Assembly (NCBI GenBank): GCA_040954595.2
Contig: CM082581.2
Span: 13,826,001-13,890,000, forward strand
From: Balanoglossus misakiensis
Taxonomy: Eukaryota; Hemichordata
Length of the DNA stretch: 64,000 nt
Direction of reading: 5' to 3'
In this document: one piece after another, positions 31,800 through 42,783 of the stretch
Position numbering within the stretch: position 1 is the first letter of the stretch
Layout: the number at the start of each line of letters is the position of its first letter
The notes under the pieces: generated by a model
Seen by the model: the letters and a program-made list of their open reading frames with translations, nothing else
Told to the model about the DNA's origin: nothing
Databases searched by the model: none
Position numbers and translations under genes: made by a program

Positions 31800-34080
31800 A
31801 TGTCTGCTCCGTGTGAGTGTATATTTAGTACTGTATTTTCCTCTATTTAATATTAGTTAACCAGGTAAAATGTAGATTCTGACTACTGAACTGAATACCA
31901 GTTTAATACAAGCTTCCTGCGGGTCCGTCAAGTTTGGTATAATGAAAATAAATGTGGGATGTGCACGTCAATTTCCCCCACCGACAGCCATCCTACATTG
32001 GCATTGCTTGTCCAAATTCTCTTTGCACATCGTTGCCTATATCCTAGCTTCTACACGTGTTATTACAGCAGCTATGCCGTGGTTTGGTGTGGACATCGGT
32101 GAAATCCTGGTGAAGGTAGTGTATTTTGAGCCCACGGATTTCATCGATGCTGCGCAGGCTGACGTGGAATCGTTGGCGACCATCCGACGAAATTTGACTT
32201 CCAAAACTGCCTATGGGAAAAACGGTATCAGGGACACGCACCTTGCGATAAAGGACATTGAAATCCGTGGACGCACAGGAAATCTGCATTTTATGAGATT
32301 TCCAACGAGTGATGTACCCTCTCTTCTCGAGTGGATCAAGTCCAAGAATCTTTTCCACGTTGTGAATACCGTCTGCGCAACTGGAGAAGAAGCGGTTAAG
32401 TTTGTGGAAGATGTGAAAAATGTAAGTATTCCCGAAAGCATAGGACGTGTGTGATGGAGTGAAAACATTAAGACTAAGAGTTTGGGTTGTGATCGGATTA
32501 CTAAAATATGATACACTCCTCACTTTTTGTGTACACTGATACGTATTTCAACTCTGCTTTCAGAACTTCACCGTAAAACTTGAACAATGTGATGAAGATG
32601 ACTGTGTGATCTCTGGGATTCATCTTATTAACAGTGTCATCCCCAATGAGAGCTACTATTTAGGCAACTTGCAGATTGACAGCGAGGAAACTGATAAGAT
32701 GCCGTATGATTTCCAAAACGCTTATCCATACTTGGTGGTCAATCTGGGCTCAGCCTTTACCATATTCTCTGTCGAGTCTAAGGACAACGTCAAGAGAGTC
32801 TCGGGAAGCAGGTAAGATGTGCCACGAAGGGGGGGGGGGGGGGCAATACTTATGGAATTTCCATATTATGGTCAAAGTACAGGTGTAATTGCAGGGGCAC
32901 AGTCTATGTTATGCAAATCTATTATGTCCCTACCCACGGACACTTTGGCTCGGACGATGAAGTCTGGAGGGGTCACTTTCAGAAACTTAGGCATGTCAGA
33001 CAAAACACCTCGGTTATTTCAAAATGATGCAGTCCAAAGCAACAGCTATACGCATCGATACTTTCTCGTCCACTCTTTTAACAGTATTGGAGGCAGAACT
33101 TTCCAAGGTTTGTGTTGTTTGCTGACTGGGTGCCAGACCTTTGAAGAAGCCATGAAACTCACTGAAACTGGAGACCACAGAAAAGTCGATCAGTTGGGAT
33201 GGGATATGTACGGAGATGGTTGTGACGATGAACGTCTTCCAGGAAATTCGGTCGCTTATAGGTGAGTCAGCGCGGCACAACTTTACTCCACCCTTCCTTC
33301 GGGTTTGAACATCAGAAGAAAGACTTTCTATCTTTGTGTTGTCCATTTTGACTGCATGCAATAGAATATCTTTGGCACTTCCAAGTAAACAGCTGTTCCG
33401 TTGCATTGCAGTTTTGGATATATGGCTGATCCAGACAAGAGAAAACTTGCCAGTAAGAATGACCTGGCAAGGGCCACCCTGGTCACTGTTGTCAGCAATA
33501 TTGGTTTCCTAAGCCTTACACATGCAAAACTTGAGGTAAGACAATACATGTCCTAGTGTGTATAAGTTCATTCAAGTTCCTCAACACATTCATCGTCACC
33601 ACTAAAGATGGCATTCCGTTACACATATGTCAATGACAATTTCAAGTACAGTCAGTATAGTACTGTCTACCCATCCATTGCAGAATTTCTGTGAATTTAC
33701 AAAACACACGAGCATTTTAATTTATTTTTCAACAGGGCATAGAAACGATTGTCTTTGTGGGCGATTTCCTGAGAGCAAACACTTTATCAAAGAAACTGCT
33801 GTCAAATTTATTGAAACACTGGTCCGTAATTATTCCTAACAGAGCTCTATTCCTTGAGCATGAGGTGAGACTCGTCTTTCGTATTAGTTGTATTATACAC
33901 AGTCATGTAGTTAGAGCTTATTTACATGATGTACGTATACGCAGTCTCATGATACAAACCTTCGCATATCTGTTTCTTACTTTTTTTATTTCCGTCACTT
34001 TCCAGGGATACTTCGGAGCTACGGGCGCTCTGATGGAGTTAATGAAGAAGGTGGAGAATGGACAACCAAGCCAAACATAA
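31800..34080 (+). CDS. Pantothenate kinase-like copy 2, ATP loop altered, 371 aa
   Basis: Seven exons: 31800-31812, 32072-32421, 32564-32811, 33085-33261, 33412-33535, 33736-33864, 34006-34080. All phases close. The 13-nt first exon (Met-Ser-Ala-Pro plus one base) is supported by a matching exon in copy 3. The acceptor of exon 2 is a CAGCAG tandem, so the exon may start at 32069, adding one Ala. The fold is preserved end to end, with catalytic Glu at E132 and R199 (PANK3 Arg207). The ATP loop DIGGTLVK reads DIGEILVK (residues 15-16 are Glu-Ile), GSGVS reads GSAFT, GGGTF reads GGRTF and DIYGGD reads DMYGDG. The frame is fully open, so it is probably expressed as a protein with weak or no kinase activity. 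That is inferred from the residues. Confidence 0.88.
32829..32843. repeat. 15-bp poly-G run
   Basis: Lies 18 bp downstream of the exon 3 donor in PANK copy 2, where it could form a G-quadruplex in the nascent RNA. Confidence 0.9.
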
Positions 34081-34815
34081 AATAGTTTCGCTTGTAGTTG
34101 GACTTGGGTAGGGTTAAAATTAAATCAATTTTGTAATAGCCATGTTCCATTTATAGGTTGTATCTTATGAATAATCAGTCTTGCTACACAAATTGCCACA
34201 TATGTCCAAATCAAAAAAAGTTTCTGATTTATAACAATGCCCAAGGCTGTCCATTCCTATCAATTAGGTACCAGTATAAAGAAGACACATTTCTATTAAT
34301 GCTAAACTATCTCTTTTCACTTATAAATCCAATGACAGATGTTTAACTGTCAATATAGTACCTTGTGTCCTTGACAATATTTTAATTAACGACACTTGTT
34401 TCTCTCAACAAATCAGACTTTCACACAATGAAAATGAACGCTAGCAATTTTCGTGAGAAAATTAAAAGCTCAAACTGTTTCAAACGCTTCACGACTCTAA
34501 TTGGAAGACAGATGGGAAATAGGTGCATATTATTATACGATTATCAGACTGTGTTCCACTTATCTATATGTGTTTTACGTTAATTAAATGGGTTCGATTC
34601 CTCCGGCAATGAAAGGCGGCTCCGTATAGACATTTGTACCCCAGAAATGCTTATTGCCTCGCAGAACGCGTACTCCATGCATGCGTACGAAACATCACAT
34701 GCACACTGTCCGATTCGTTGTTCCACACGCTGCCAAAGCGTAAGCATCTGTCCAGAGTTCTACAGTTTTGTCACGTTGCTCTGGCGAATTCACAAGCTCC
34801 ATGACAACAGGCCTG
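34081..34815. other. Intergenic region between PANK copies 2 and 3
   Basis: Contains the 3' flank of copy 2. A short segment at about 34267-34292 recurs after copy 3 at 37325, and the last 40 bp before the copy 3 start resemble the sequence before the copy 2 start. No gene was seen. Confidence 0.6.
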
Positions 34816-36975
34816 ATGTCAGCTTCATGTAAGTATTCATATTCTGGATTATAGTCTAGATTAGTGTCATGCAGACACCAGTGTAAATTTAGATTGTGAA
34901 TATATACATGTATTGAACGAAATTATTAGTGAGTTATATGTTGATTCGTTGAATCTCCCGTTAGTTTTGATATTTTGCATAGACATACACAGGGTAATGG
35001 ATAAAACAGGATTTATTCAATATGTGGATCGTCTCTACTTTTCTCGCGATTATGCAAATCATACCCTGGTTGCAGGTGTTGCTTCAGAAACCCTGTAGCG
35101 TGTGACAAAAGCCAGAATCACATACTTCTACGTATTTCGCCAGGTGTGCCATGGTTTGGTGTGGACATTGGCGGGACCCTCATGAAGGTAGTTTACTTCG
35201 AGCCCGCGGATAACCAGGCGGAAACGGAAACTCTGAAGACCATCCGAGAGTATTTGACTTCGAAAACTGTCTATGGGGAAAGAGGAATCAGGGACGTGCA
35301 TCTAACCATAAAGCACGTTGAAATCTACGGACGCACGGGCAATCTGCATTTCATGCGTCTTCCAATACGTGATATACCCACTTTTCTCCAATCTGTCAAG
35401 TCCAATAATCTCTCCCGTGTTGTTGATACGGTCTGGGCAACTGGGGGCGGTGCGTATATTTATGCCGAAGATGCGAAAAATGTAAGTGTCCAATGTTGCG
35501 TACAATGAATACAAGAACGTTACAGGGAACGGAATTGATGTTAATCGAGATCAGGTGTGTGGTGTGATTTAATCTAGTTTCTTCTTTCAGATCGTCAACG
35601 TAACACTAGAGCACTGTCCTGAAGTTGAGAGTTTGATCTCTGGAATTGATTTCATTGATAGTATAACACCCAATGAGTGCTACTATTGGAGTAATTCGGA
35701 TTCAGTTAAGAATGAAACGTGTGAGAAGGTGCCGTATGATTTCAAAGATCCTTATCCATACCTGCTCGTCAGTATGGGCTCGGGCTTTGTTGTATCATGT
35801 GTCACAGCTAAGGATACCCGCAGGCCGGTGGCTGGAACTAGGTAAGACGAGAAAAATGCGAAGGACTGTTTGCTTCATTCCATCTCCCCTGTATATGCAG
35901 GTCCAACCATGCCATGAAAGCATGTTTTGTAACACCTAAGATCCCACATGGATCTAGCTTGGATCACAACGTGCACTACGATCTCTAAATGACACTCCGC
36001 TAGCTTGCGGACAACCATCTCTCAACTGTCATCGTTCTAATCCTTTCTCTGTTGCAGTCTTGGCGGCAGAACATTTCTTGGACTATGCTGCTTGTTAACT
36101 GGATGTCAGACATTTGATGAAGCCATAGAATTGGCTGAGACAGGAGACCACACGAAAGTCGATGATGCTTATGGCGAGGGTTGTGATGGTTTGCAGTTGA
36201 ACCACTCTGTTCCAGCCTATAGGTACGTCACGTGGCAAATAAATACATGACTTTTAATATAATACAATAACAGTTCTTGGCAAATGAAAGCAAACAACTT
36301 TTTCTCATTAATTGCAGTTTTGGACACATGGTTGATCCAGAAAAGAGACAAACCGTCAGTAAAAATGACTTGGCTAGGGCCACTCTTGTCACGTTAACCA
36401 ATAATATTGCTTACATGGCCGTGCGGTGTGCAAAGCATGAGGTAGGACATCCCATCCCGGGTATTTCTCAGTATTGCACGCAGTTGAGAATGAAATTTGG
36501 TTTTGGGGGTCAAATGCACAGGGAAGACAGGTATACATCCATGAAAGACGGATGGACACCTTTTGGGTGAAACCAGGAAGAGAAGTCGAGTGATTCAATC
36601 TATATTTGTTCTTTTTTCCGGACAGGGAATAAAAAGGATTGTCTATGTCGGTAATTTCCTGAGAGAAAACACTTTAGCGGTGAAACTGCTGTCGAACACC
36701 ACACGTAATTGGACCAATGGTACCGTTAAAGCTCTCTTCTTTGAACACGAGGTGAGACTTGTTTTGTTTTGTAGCCTATTGGTCTTACTTCAAGAGGCCT
36801 TTTGTTCTAAAAATTCAAAAAACTGCAGTTGCTACTACATAGAAATTCCGATAACGCAAATATAAAAAGTTTACTTCTTGTGGGTTTATTTTTCTTCTTT
36901 ATTTTTTGTTACCAGGGCTACTTTTGCGCTACTGGAGCTCTGTTGGAGTTTCTGCAGAAGAAGGATAAGAAATGA
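34816..36975 (+). CDS. Pantothenate kinase-like copy 3, active-site residues lost, 358 aa
   Basis: Seven exons: 34816-34828, 35144-35481, 35591-35841, 36058-36222, 36318-36441, 36626-36751, 36916-36975. All phases close. The first exon is 13 nt (Met-Ser-Ala-Ser plus one base) as in copy 2. An in-frame ATG at 34801 could add five residues. The ATP loop DIGGTLMK is intact and the catalytic Glu is E128. The Ser/Arg positions that surround the pantothenate and phosphate are changed: GSGVS is GSGFV (V184 for Ser195) and human Arg207 is P196. GGGTF is GGRTF, as in copy 2, and exon 4 is 12 nt shorter, which removes the DIYGGD-type loop. The precedent is human PANK4, whose kinase domain is also inactive through loss of active-site residues. 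Probably a pseudokinase. Confidence 0.89.
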
Positions 36976-37790
36976 TTGCGAAACTTTGTCGGCCCTATAA
37001 TGTGTACACGTAGAATGAAATATTATATTGTTATATTGCTAGCTGCATGCGTGAATTGGTGCATTGGGTCTCGGTCCGATCCTGTAAATTACTTGTAGAT
37101 CTCTTTAGTATCCTGACATTTTGTGTGCTTAAAATAAAATATAGGGGCCTATAATACACCTCTGACAAAGCAAATGCTGGTTGACAGGGGTTAAAACGCC
37201 GCATATTTGTGTACACGTCCAATGAACTAGAGCAAGGGGGGCCTAGATACAAGTATCCATATAAAGGATTAGATTTAAATAATATACCTTTAATTATCAC
37301 CCCTTTTCAATTAACGAGGTCCGTGGTACCAGTATGAAGACACATTTCTATAAATAAAGAAGTATCTGAAACTGAACTGTCGTTTCATTTCCAAACCCTC
37401 TGGAAGTGCCCCTGGCACTATTTCGCCCTTGATTTCCAATAATTACTGCTCTTGGCTAGTAATAGACTACTAGTAGTATTTGGTACAGGCCTAAATATGT
37501 TGGTGCTAGCAAAACCGGGTTTCATTTTTGCAGAAGCAACTTAGGCTTAAAGTTTAAATTTGATGAAATCTGGTGAAACGCTTTTTCAAGCACAAGAAAG
37601 GAGCACTGGAACAAGTTTGTCATTTACTTATGATAATACAACATGTGGTACATAATATAGTAGTACGTATAAAACACTTATACGAAATAGCTGAAGTTTA
37701 GCGCAGAGGTCATCGCTCGATTGCTGTTTACAGTGGAGAATACAAGAATATTCCCACACCAACTAACGAATTTTGTGAAAACGAGGCCGC
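36976..37790. other. Intergenic region after PANK copy 3
   Basis: Contains the 3' UTR of copy 3, with AATAAA at 37133-37138, and then AT-rich DNA up to the YKT6 promoter. No gene was recognised. Confidence 0.6.
37133..37138 (+). terminator. Polyadenylation signal of PANK copy 3
   Basis: AATAAA about 160 bp after the stop codon. It is the nearest canonical signal. Confidence 0.6.
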
Positions 37791-37792
37791 TC

Positions 37793-37800
37793 TGACGTCA
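37793..37800 (+). promoter_or_regulatory. CRE-like element in the YKT6 promoter
   Basis: A perfect TGACGTCA palindrome, the consensus for CREB/ATF factors, about 80 bp upstream of a probable noncoding first exon of YKT6. Function is inferred from the match and its position. Confidence 0.5.
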
Positions 37801-37834
37801 TATCCTCCAAATAGGGGTTTTCTCATTTTGACAT

Positions 37835-37877
37835 CAGACTCGTAAAGTTCCACGTCGGAGAGGACAACAAAAACAAG
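37835..37877 (+). other. Probable 5' UTR exon of YKT6
   Basis: A gtaaga donor follows position 37877, and a good acceptor (tttcattgcag) at 38471 opens the segment that holds the YKT6 ATG at 38606. The left edge is approximate. Nothing here is coding. Confidence 0.4.
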
Positions 37878-38605
37878 GTAAGACAGTCATTTTCCGACCC
37901 TTGACCAAAAATAGCGACATAAGATTCTTTTTGTACAGATATGCTGCCAATTTTGGAAGTTTTAGTGTCGCTGGAGTCAGTGGAGTGACTAAATACGACT
38001 GATCCATTATAATCACATATGAATGATATCACATTGGTTTCATTTCAAATGTACATAAATATGTACTGTACGGAAGTTAAAAAACATGGGTCTAAAACGT
38101 AAATATGTTGTCCTGCGTAATTCCATTGTACCAAGACTTAAACTCTTGTAACTCAAAAGTCCGAAAGTGGGATTATTTTATCTAAAAAATACCATTCCCT
38201 ATGTTTGTGAAACTGACATAATGTTAAATGTTGAATGCAAGTTACCATGCAATGCCACCTGTGATGTAATCATTATAGGCCCTGCCTCCTAGATTTTATT
38301 GTGTATTGTACTTTGTATTCCATAAATTAGCTGCAAAACTCTTTCTGCAGTATCATAATGATAGGAATTGTCAAATTTTGGCCGTTATGATTCACACTTT
38401 TGTTCATTAAGTACATGTCATCTGTGTTAGACTTCTATAAAATAATGTGCTGTTTCATCTTTTCATTGCAGATTTTTTTTCAAAGAAGTCACACATCAGA
38501 GAGAAAATTTAAACAAGAGTGGAATAACTTTGGTGACTGTTATTTTCATCAGTGAAACAAACTGAAATATAAAAACTTTAACAGGGTGACTCTTCAAGAA
38601 TCACT

Positions 38606-40461
38606 ATGAAGTTATACAGTCTATCAATTCTTTATAAGGGTGCAAAAGTTACAACCTTGAAGGCTGGCTATGATTTGTCAACATTCGGGTATTTTCAAAA
38701 ATCAAGGTGGGTATGGACATGTTCTGTTATATATATATATATATATAAATGCATCATAGTCTAAAATTGGTTCAAGTGTGTAATTAATATAAATTAAGTC
38801 ATTTACGACATATCCAGTGTATCTATATTTCATGTGAAAGATTGAATGAAAAAAGAGCTTTTACTGGAGTTGGTAGGATAGAACAGACTGATTTCAAATT
38901 CACATGTGTGAACTCTATCACACTAGCCAAACTGGTCTATACAAGAACACATGTTACATGCCAAGGATTAACTACCACTTCAGTCTGGAAAAGCACTGTT
39001 ACATCATAAAATGCTAATTACCAGGGTTATTTATATACTCTGTGAATTCATTTGTTGGTTGAAAGTCAACTACAGATCAGAAACTCATATGGGTGAGGGG
39101 AATTGCATTTATTCTTCTTCAAACACTGCCTTGTATTTTTGTACTTGACTTGTATTTTCTGATTTTTTGTACATACCAGTGTCCAAGAGTTCATGAGATT
39201 TACCAGTCAGATAATAGTGGAGAGGACACAGCCAGGGCAAAGAACGTCTGTTAAACAAGAAGGTGTGTAGAAAAACTTGGGGTTTCAGTTGTTGCAAATA
39301 TAGCACAATATTTTATTAACTCTGTGAAGACAGAATGTTGTGATACAAATGTCTAGCTAGACATCTACTTCAGTCCATTAGAGTGTCAGGGTCTTTTGTA
39401 TCATGTGGCACTTCTATAGGTCAATTTTCATATAAAGTATCATTTTACATTGTTTTATTCTCCCTTACCAGAGTATATGTGTCATGCATACATCCGATCG
39501 GATTCACTTGCGGGAGTGTTGGTTGGAGACCATGAATACCCACAGAGAGTTGCCTTTACTCTACTCAATAAAACTCTGGAACAATTCGCCGCTGAAGTCC
39601 CTTCCCAACTATGGCCACATGCAACAGAAAAGTAAGTAATCCCACAGTCTGTTTCTATAGCTGTTAAAATCATGGGAGTGTTTTAGAACATATCCTCTCT
39701 TGTGAAAATTTCTTCATATTCATCTAAATATTTAGAAAATTCTACAAACTAAATTTTAAATAAGACTATATACTACTAGCAACTTCTTCTTAACTGAAAT
39801 CCTTCTATCAAATCATAAAACTACATATAGATGTTGTATTCAATATTTATTTACCAGAAACCAATTTATGCTTTATTTTCAGAGACGTCAAATTTGAGAA
39901 TTTGGAGCCTATTCTAATGAAGTACCAGGTATTGGAGTTTTAAAAAATGTATGGCAGTACATAACTAGTTTCTCACAATATAGCCACAAGTACCATTTAT
40001 CCCATTGATTATTACTTATGTATAAAATTGGTGTTTTTTTCAGAATCCAAGGGAAGCAGATGCCTTGACAAAAGTTCAAGCTGAGCTAGATGAAACAAAA
40101 ATTATAATGGTAAGTACCTGTACTTGCACAGACCCTAAGAACGTCACAAGAGTTATATTTTTATTGCACTAACAAGGTTTTCTGGTCTGTTGTGTTTTCA
40201 TGTGCAGCATAGTACAATTGAAGCTGTTCTACAAAGAGGAGAGAAGTTGGATGATCTTGTGGAGAAGTCCCAAGACCTCAGTCTGCAGTCAAAAACATTC
40301 TACAAAACAGTAAGTGCCCAGAAACTGAATAATAATGTCATGTTTTATTGTACTCAATACTTGTATGTATGTCTTCACTGGGAGTTCACTCACACACAAA
40401 TGGAAATGTCTGTTTTATCTTTCAGGCGAGGAAAACAAACCAGTGCTGTGTTATACTATGA
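38606..40461 (+). CDS. YKT6: R-SNARE YKT6, 197 aa
   Basis: Seven coding exons: 38606-38706, 39180-39262, 39472-39631, 39883-39928, 40044-40109, 40208-40309, 40426-40461. All phases close. YKT6 is the lipid-anchored R-SNARE that acts in ER-Golgi, endosomal and autophagosomal membrane fusion. The longin domain (about residues 1-135) begins [12 protein letters not shown] and contains [17 protein letters not shown] and [10 protein letters not shown]. The SNARE helix follows, with [19 protein letters not shown] and the zero-layer arginine in [10 protein letters not shown]. The C-terminus is Cys-Cys-Val-Ile-Leu. The penultimate Cys pair is palmitoylated and prenylated in the family, and the last residue here is Leu where human has Met. 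Length equals human YKT6 (198). Confidence 0.97.
38729..38748. repeat. (TA)n microsatellite
   Basis: A short TA run in YKT6 intron 1, about 22 bp after the donor. Confidence 0.9.
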
Positions 40462-42155
40462 AGGTCTCATCAATGCACAACAGTCTCCAGGGCTTTAACT
40501 GTCTCCAACATGACTGGCAGTGTTCAAACTTTCCCTCTCTTGAACTGATTTTTATTTTGATCTTATTCTCCCATTGTAACCATCTTTGATGTCTGAGAAT
40601 AGCATCATCGTTGTCTCAGAATGAACAGAGGATGGATAGTCTGGTCTCTGTATTCACCTCAACTGTAGCTGATGCTGACAAACCTTTTTGCTGGGGATGT
40701 TTTGTAATGAAGCTGTGGTCTGGGTTTTTACTGTCAACGAGACTGCCTGAATGTGCAGTCCTGTTATAAACAATGCAGTTTTTTAAAATTTGGTTTAATC
40801 CATATGCCTTCAATGAAGACAAGCTGAAACTCTACAGACTGTGGTTTTACCACAAGGTATACTATTAATTTTATTGATATTCACAGAGGCTGGAAATAAT
40901 TTAGTGACCCTAATTGACCTGAGATTTTATAATAAGCTGGCCCAGATATTACCGGTAGTTTGTATTGTCTGATGTTTGCAATGATATCCAGTCCTGGTGA
41001 CAGTCATTTAATTTATTCCACCACTTTATCTCAGATATGTTCATTAATGTAGTCTTGTCAAATAGAAGTGGATTGCTTTATCAATCATCATTAACCACTT
41101 CACAACCTTGCGTCCATATACCTTTCACACCTATTTCTTCTCATTTGTGTTAAAGTTGGTTTTTTGTGGGCACTCAGTCTTGGCTTGATGCTAACAACCT
41201 CTGTGAGCGGACAATGGTGATGTTATGGATGCATAAGATTTTCAAACAAATACCAGTAGTCATCGTTGAATTAATACATACAAACACCTGCCAGAAATAG
41301 TGGAAATATTTAGTTAAGTTTTTTTGTAATAATAAGTGAGCTGTACGAAAATGAACTTAGCATATTGCTCCTCGGCATATGGCTAGTGTTTTTAAAACAA
41401 GTGATATTTCTGTTGTTGTTTAATTTATTCCCCTGACATGGATTTGTTGTCCTTGGAGAGCAACATGTGTTCCTGCTTATTTACATGAATGCATTGTCAA
41501 ATCTGGGCAACCTGTTGCTTGGATACTTGGAGCAATATTTGGGGAGGACTCGACTATCCTGTCAGGCCCACATGTACATAAGAATCTTTCAAAATGGTGT
41601 CATCAGTCAGTTAAGGGTGTGAAGATTGAAGTACTGTATCATGAAAAGTGGCAGGTCGTGGGGCGTTTAGGTGAATAGTTTAGGGCACAGGGCCAGCCAG
41701 GGGATAAAGGCAATATAGGAAAGTACTGTAAGTGTATTTTTATGTGCATGCTCATTGTGCATGTGAGGAGACAGTGGTAGCCTGTTTCTTCAGGATACAG
41801 TGTAGAGGCAAAAGTTATGTCAGCTTCTTTGTAAATATTTCCTTGTACTTGTTTGTAATGTACTGTAATCTTCCATATTGTCAGAATCATTCCTGATGCC
41901 ACGGTCAGCCACAATAATTCAGTCAGCTAAAGCACATGTGAGAATATGAGGTGTGGCATGTGTAGAAATGTGCCTGTGTTGAAGCTGTTCATAACATGAT
42001 TGGAAGAATATATACATGTACATGTGCTATGGAATATGTCAGTATTATGTAATGTAACACCAGATCATTAGACTTTGCTCTAGTGTGTTGATTTTACCGA
42101 ATGTGATCATTTGAAAACAAGGTATGTATATTTTTCTGAAGTTGAAAGAAATAAA
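40462..42155 (+). other. Long 3' flank/3' UTR of YKT6
   Basis: About 1.7 kb after the YKT6 stop without any recognisable exon. The first well-placed AATAAA is at 42150-42155, shortly before the 3' end of BUB3 on the other strand, so this is probably a long 3' UTR, as in many YKT6 orthologues. Confidence 0.45.
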
Positions 42156-42304
42156 TGTATCACTTGACTGTTAAGAATGTTGCAGTGTTTGAATGTACTA
42201 GAATTAGTGTCTAATTTGGGATATGTATGGTCAGGAAAGATAGCAACTTCGTTTCTTTAAGGACATAAGCAACCGACTGATTAAACATATACTTTTAGCT
42301 GGAC

Positions 42305-42310
42305 TTTATT
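42305..42310 (-). terminator. Probable BUB3 polyadenylation signal
   Basis: TTTATT on the plus strand, i.e. AATAAA on the minus strand, about 475 bp past the BUB3 stop and only about 150 bp from the YKT6 signal, in tail-to-tail arrangement. Confidence 0.55.
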
Positions 42311-42783
42311 CTACAAAAAATCAATAACTGTACATACATTTGCTTACAGAATATAAGAGGAGACGGAACTTTTTGTGAAGATCATCTTGCTTGCCAAGTT
42401 AAAATGTGTGTAAGTTTTAATTGGTCCAACATTTTACCTTGATATCCACAAGGCAAACTGGAAGACAAACATGGAAATCTGGCTAAGAGAAGAAAGGATT
42501 CTTTGATAATTCACAGGTGGGTATCTCTATGTTTGAACTTACATTGCAGTTTTTGCAAATTAAAAATACTTTTGGTTACCCTGCTACAATATATACCATG
42601 AAAAGAAGTTGAGAGTATACAAATAAAAAAAAATAATGTCACGGTTTGTTATAGACTATGTCACAATGGCCCATATTAGCACTGGTCCACACTTGTGACA
42701 AAATTAAACCGCTCTTTTAAAAAAATTATATGCAAAAATATTTCATCAGCGGCAGTAATCAGTAAATTGATAGATATGTTGGA

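Noticed and set aside
32819-33265. 148-codon frame across intron 3 and exon 4 of PANK copy 2
   Set aside because: Read-through of an intron. The exon part is PANK in the same frame, and proper gt..ag boundaries at 32812 and 33084 match the other two copies.
34588-34612. tRNA-like T-loop (gggttcgattcc) upstream of PANK copy 3
   Set aside because: The T-stem does not pair beyond two bases and there is no matching D-arm or anticodon arm upstream.
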